Assembly (NCBI GenBank): GCA_902475865.1
Contig: CABSBK010000027.1
Coordinates: forward strand, 1 to 9,326
Source: an uncultured Collinsella sp.
Lineage (GTDB): Bacteria > Actinomycetota > Coriobacteriia > Coriobacteriales > Coriobacteriaceae
Direction of reading: 5' to 3'
DNA: 9,326 nt
This document shows, piece by piece, positions 6,854-9,326 of this stretch. The notes beneath the pieces are model-generated. The model was not told where the DNA came from. It searched no databases and was given only the letters and a program-made list of their open reading frames with translations. The stretch's first letter is position 1; every line of letters starts with the position of its first letter. A program made the position numbers and the translations under genes.

Positions 6854-9112
6854 TTACGCTTTCTTGGCAGGAGCCTTAACAGCAGCTGCCTTGGCCTTGG
6901 GAGCAGCCTTTTTGGTAGCCGCCTTCTTGGCCGTGGCGGACTTGGTCGAAGCCTTGGCGGCAGACTTGGCAACCTTCGCCTTAGCCGGAGCCTTCTTGGC
7001 AGCCGCTGGTTTGGGCTTCACCGAGGACGCACGCTTGCGCGTCGCCTTCTTGGGCTCCTCAACCACATGCGGCTTATAGCTACTCGGTCCGCGGCGTTTA
7101 AGCACCACGCCTGCCAGGCCGGGTACCTTAATCTCGATGGAGTCCATCTGCCCGTTCCAGGGATAGGGCTCGCTTGAGCAGGTGTAGGGCTCCTCACCGG
7201 CGTATCCGCTGCCGCCAAACTCGGGACGGTCGGAATCGAAGATGACCTCCCAGTCACCCTCACGCGGCACGCCCACGCGGAAGCTCTCGTAGCTCGCCGG
7301 GTCAAAGTTGATCAGGATTACCAGGTCGTCATCAATATCTTCGCCCTGACGCACAAAGCTCACGATGGACTGCTTGGAGTTATCCGCGTCGATCCAGGTA
7401 AAGCCGTCGTCGGTGTAGCCGCGCTCGTACAGGGCGGGCTCGGCGGTGTACAGGTGGTTGAGCGCCTTGATAAACGCCTGATGGTGCGCGTGGGTCTCGT
7501 ACTCCTCGGTCAAGAACCACTGAATGGACTCGTAGTAGCGCCATTCAATAAACTGGCCGATCTCGTTGCCCATAAAGTTGAGCTTGGCACCGGGGTGCGT
7601 CATCTGGTAGAAGGCCAGCGTGCGCAGGCCGGCAAACTGGCGCCACCAGTCGCCCGGCATACGGCCGATGAGTGAGCACTTGCCGTGCACGACCTCGTCG
7701 TGGCTCAGCGGACAGATAAAGTTCTCGGTAAAGGCGTACATGATGGAGAACGTGAGCAGACCGTGGTTGCCGGGGCGCCACGGAAAATCGGTCTGCATGT
7801 AGTGCAGGGTGTCGTTCATCCAGCCCATGTCCCACTTGTAGTGGAAGCCCAGGCCGCCGTCCTGCGGCGGATAGGTCACGAGCGGCCACGCGGTGGACTC
7901 CTCGGCCATCATCATCACGTCGGGGTAGTGCGCCTCTACAGCGCAGTTGACCTGGCGGATAAACGCGCTGGCGTCCAGGTCCTCCTCGGTACCGTACTTG
8001 TTGAACTTCTTTTGGCCGGGATCGTCGATGCCAAAGTTGAGGTACAGCATGCTGGACACGCCGTCCATGCGAATGCCGTCCACGTGGAAGTTTTCGAGCC
8101 AGTACAGCACGTTGGAGACCAGGAAGGAGCGGACCTCGCCGCGGGCGAAGTCAAACTTGTGCGTGCCCCAGTTGGGGTGAATCTCGTGCTCAAACAGCAT
8201 GTGGCCGTTAAAGGTGGCAAGGCCGTGAGAGTCGGCGCAAAAACCGCCGGGTACCCAGTCCATGATCACGCCGATGCCTGCCTCATGGCATGCATCGATA
8301 AAGTGCATGAGCTGCTGCGGGTTGCCGTAACGCGACGTGGCGGCGTAGTAGCCGGTCGTCTGGTAGCCCCAGGAGCCATCGAAGGGATGTTCCATGAGCG
8401 GCATAACCTCGATATGCGTATAGCCCATGTCATGCACGTAGTCCACGAGCTCCACCGACAGGTCGTCGTAGGTATAGAACTCGCCGCGCTGCGCGGGGAA
8501 GGGATCCATGGGGCCGGGGTAGTTGCCGTACTCGTCCGGCTCGCCCTGCGGCGCATCGCCGTGGCGCTTCCACGAGCCAATATGCACCTCGTAGATGTTT
8601 AGGGGCTGCGACATGTGGTTATAGCTGGCGCGGCGCTTGAGCCATGCGGCGTCGTTCCCCTTGTAGCCATCGAGGGTCCACCGCACGCTCGCGGTACCCG
8701 GAGGGCACTCGGCCTTAAAGGCGTACGGATCGGCCTTGTAGAGCTTTTCGCCCTCGTTGGTCTCGATGAGATACTTATAGAGCTGGCCCTGCTCGGCGCC
8801 AGGAATAAAGCCTTCCCAAATAGCGCTCGTATGCATGGGCACCAGCGGGTTGGCTTGCTCGTCCCAGTCGTTAAATTCGCCAATGACGTGAACACTCTTT
8901 ACGTCGGGCGCCCAAACGCAAAAACGCCAGCCGCGCGTACGGTTCTGCGTGTCGGGGTGCGCGCCCATCTTTTCCCAGCTGCGCTCCCACGTGCCGATGC
9001 CAAACAGGTAGACATCGTCTTTGGTGAGCTCCGGCGCGTGCGGGGCGGCTTTACGGGTAGCAGGCTTTTTGGTTGCTGGCTTTAGCTTTGTATCGCTCAC
9101 GTTTGATCCCAT
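6854..9112 (-). CDS. glgB: 1,4-alpha-glucan branching enzyme with Lys/Ala-rich C-terminal tail
   Basis: GH13 family enzyme that cuts an alpha-1,4 chain and rejoins it as an alpha-1,6 branch. With the ATG at 9112 it has 752 residues against about 640-730 for the family. A short basic N-terminal segment (about 9-23) precedes a CBM48-type domain (about 60-150, with GWRFCVWAP and GEFNDWD). The GH13 barrel follows, with DWVPGGF at 285-291, GIRMD at 346-350 (nucleophile Asp350), AEEST at 403-407 (acid/base Glu404) and PLSHDEVVHGK at 468-478. Gly290 stands where E. coli GlgB has His340. The all-beta C-domain ends near 675. Residues 681-752 are a Lys/Ala-rich tail like histone H1. The start is uncertain: ATG at 9115 or 9112 lacks a clear ribosome site, while GTG at 9100 has GGGA 6 nt upstream. 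The frame extends to a TTG at 9235 with no support. It is probably the first gene of the operon. Confidence 0.96.
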   Translation of the reverse strand: MGSNVSDTKLKPATKKPATRKAAPHAPELTKDDVYLFGIGTWERSWEKMGAHPDTQNRTRGWRFCVWAPDVKSVHVIGEFNDWDEQANPLVPMHTSAIWEGFIPGAEQGQLYKYLIETNEGEKLYKADPYAFKAECPPGTASVRWTLDGYKGNDAAWLKRRASYNHMSQPLNIYEVHIGSWKRHGDAPQGEPDEYGNYPGPMDPFPAQRGEFYTYDDLSVELVDYVHDMGYTHIEVMPLMEHPFDGSWGYQTTGYYAATSRYGNPQQLMHFIDACHEAGIGVIMDWVPGGFCADSHGLATFNGHMLFEHEIHPNWGTHKFDFARGEVRSFLVSNVLYWLENFHVDGIRMDGVSSMLYLNFGIDDPGQKKFNKYGTEEDLDASAFIRQVNCAVEAHYPDVMMMAEESTAWPLVTYPPQDGGLGFHYKWDMGWMNDTLHYMQTDFPWRPGNHGLLTFSIMYAFTENFICPLSHDEVVHGKCSLIGRMPGDWWRQFAGLRTLAFYQMTHPGAKLNFMGNEIGQFIEWRYYESIQWFLTEEYETHAHHQAFIKALNHLYTAEPALYERGYTDDGFTWIDADNSKQSIVSFVRQGEDIDDDLVILINFDPASYESFRVGVPREGDWEVIFDSDRPEFGGSGYAGEEPYTCSSEPYPWNGQMDSIEIKVPGLAGVVLKRRGPSSYKPHVVEEPKKATRKRASSVKPKPAAAKKAPAKAKVAKSAAKASTKSATAKKAATKKAAPKAKAAAVKAPAKKA

Positions 9113-9326
9113 CATGACGCGGCAGCGTGTTGCCTTGGTGACTAGATGCGAAAGGTCCAAGGCTGCACGAATCGAAGGGACGGCGATAGTTCTATGATTC
9201 GTTCCACCTCGCGTGCTCGGTGGAACTTTCGGCAAAAACTACGATAACACCTGTACGTTACTTTTATGAACGAAAGAGGTTTTGCGGTGGCGTTTAATCG
9301 GTAAGAGCCATGTTTATACCACTTGA
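9113..9326 (-). promoter_or_regulatory. Leader and promoter region upstream of glgB
   Basis: No gene is recognisable here; this is the expected site of the operon promoter and 5' leader. Three inverted repeats are visible on the plus strand: GTTCCACC/GGTGGAAC (9201-9208 and 9219-9226), ACGAATC/GATTCGT (9167-9173 and 9196-9202) and GCCTTGG/CCAAGGC (9132-9138 and 9157-9163). The first two share bases 9201-9202, so full forms of both cannot coexist. A weak promoter candidate on the minus strand is TTCATA (9270-9265), 18 bp, TATCGT (9246-9241), each matching 4 of 6 consensus bases. A TATAAA at 9318-9313 could be the -10 of a more distant promoter whose -35 lies outside the window. Confidence 0.4.
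9201..9226. promoter_or_regulatory. 8-bp inverted repeat upstream of glgB, possible operator or leader hairpin
   Basis: GTTCCACC and GGTGGAAC are perfect reverse complements separated by 10 bp. The repeat lies about 90-115 bp before the glgB start and just downstream of the weak promoter candidate. That position suits either a repressor operator or a hairpin at the start of the message. I do not recognise it as the site of a known regulator. Confidence 0.45.

Noticed and set aside
4162..6879. A 905-codon open frame on the plus strand opposite glgP
   Set aside because: It is antisense to a full, motif-complete glgP. Long antisense frames are expected in high-GC genes that rarely use TTA, CTA or TCA codons. 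The translation has no recognisable domain and no convincing ribosome site.
9170..9226. Resemblance to a T-box riboswitch (GAGGTGGAACG followed by CGTCCCT on the minus strand)
   Set aside because: The T-box core (AGGGTGG-ACCGCG) is only partly matched, no stem I or terminator is visible, and T-boxes control amino acid and tRNA genes rather than glycogen genes.
9113..9235. An N-terminal extension of GlgB starting at TTG 9235
   Set aside because: It has no ribosome site, overlaps the inverted repeats of the leader, and adds 41 residues unlike any branching-enzyme N-terminus.
9266..9304. A 12-codon plus-strand frame (MNERGFAVAFNR)
   Set aside because: It has no ribosome site and is too short to tell from chance; part of it overlaps the promoter candidate.

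Overview
The window looks like the end of an assembled contig from a high-GC anaerobic actinobacterium of the class Coriobacteriia. Collinsella or a close relative is the best guess. This rests on protein style and gene content recalled from the group, not on a search. All real genes lie on the minus strand and form one glycogen-metabolism cluster, read right to left: glgB (branching enzyme), glgP (glycogen phosphorylase), glgC (ADP-glucose pyrophosphorylase), glgD (its non-catalytic paralogue) and glgA (glycogen synthase, cut at the contig edge).

Layout. Bases 1-47 are not biological: they match the Illumina TruSeq index-4 adapter in reverse complement. Bases 48-1854 hold glgA without its 3' end, 1945-3072 glgD, 3077-4225 glgC, 4333-6759 glgP and 6854-9112 glgB. 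The roughly 210 bases to the right of glgB are its untranslated leader and promoter region, with several inverted repeats. Spacing is 4 bp between glgC and glgD and about 90-107 bp elsewhere. Each of the longer gaps contains hairpins without a U-tract, which fits one long message with structured junctions better than separate units.

How the genes work together. GlgC, probably with GlgD as a partner subunit, makes ADP-glucose from glucose-1-phosphate and ATP. GlgA adds the glucose to alpha-1,4 chains. GlgB transfers chain segments to make alpha-1,6 branches. GlgP releases glucose-1-phosphate again by phosphorolysis. The cluster therefore encodes both synthesis and mobilisation. The presence of glgD is a Firmicutes-like trait, and the order B-P-C-D-A differs from the Bacillus order B-C-D-A-P.

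Most notable points. (1) The two enzymes that build polymer structure, GlgA and GlgB, both end in long low-complexity Lys/Ala-rich tails resembling histone H1; GlgC, GlgD and GlgP have none. (2) GlgB has Gly where branching enzymes normally carry an active-site His after Asp-Trp-Val-Pro-Gly. (3) The glgP ribosome binding site sits in one arm of an inverted repeat. (4) The glgP stop codon lies in a hairpin loop followed by two further hairpins. I found no RNA gene, mobile element or CRISPR array. The candidate new biology is the tails and the structured junctions around an otherwise standard pathway.
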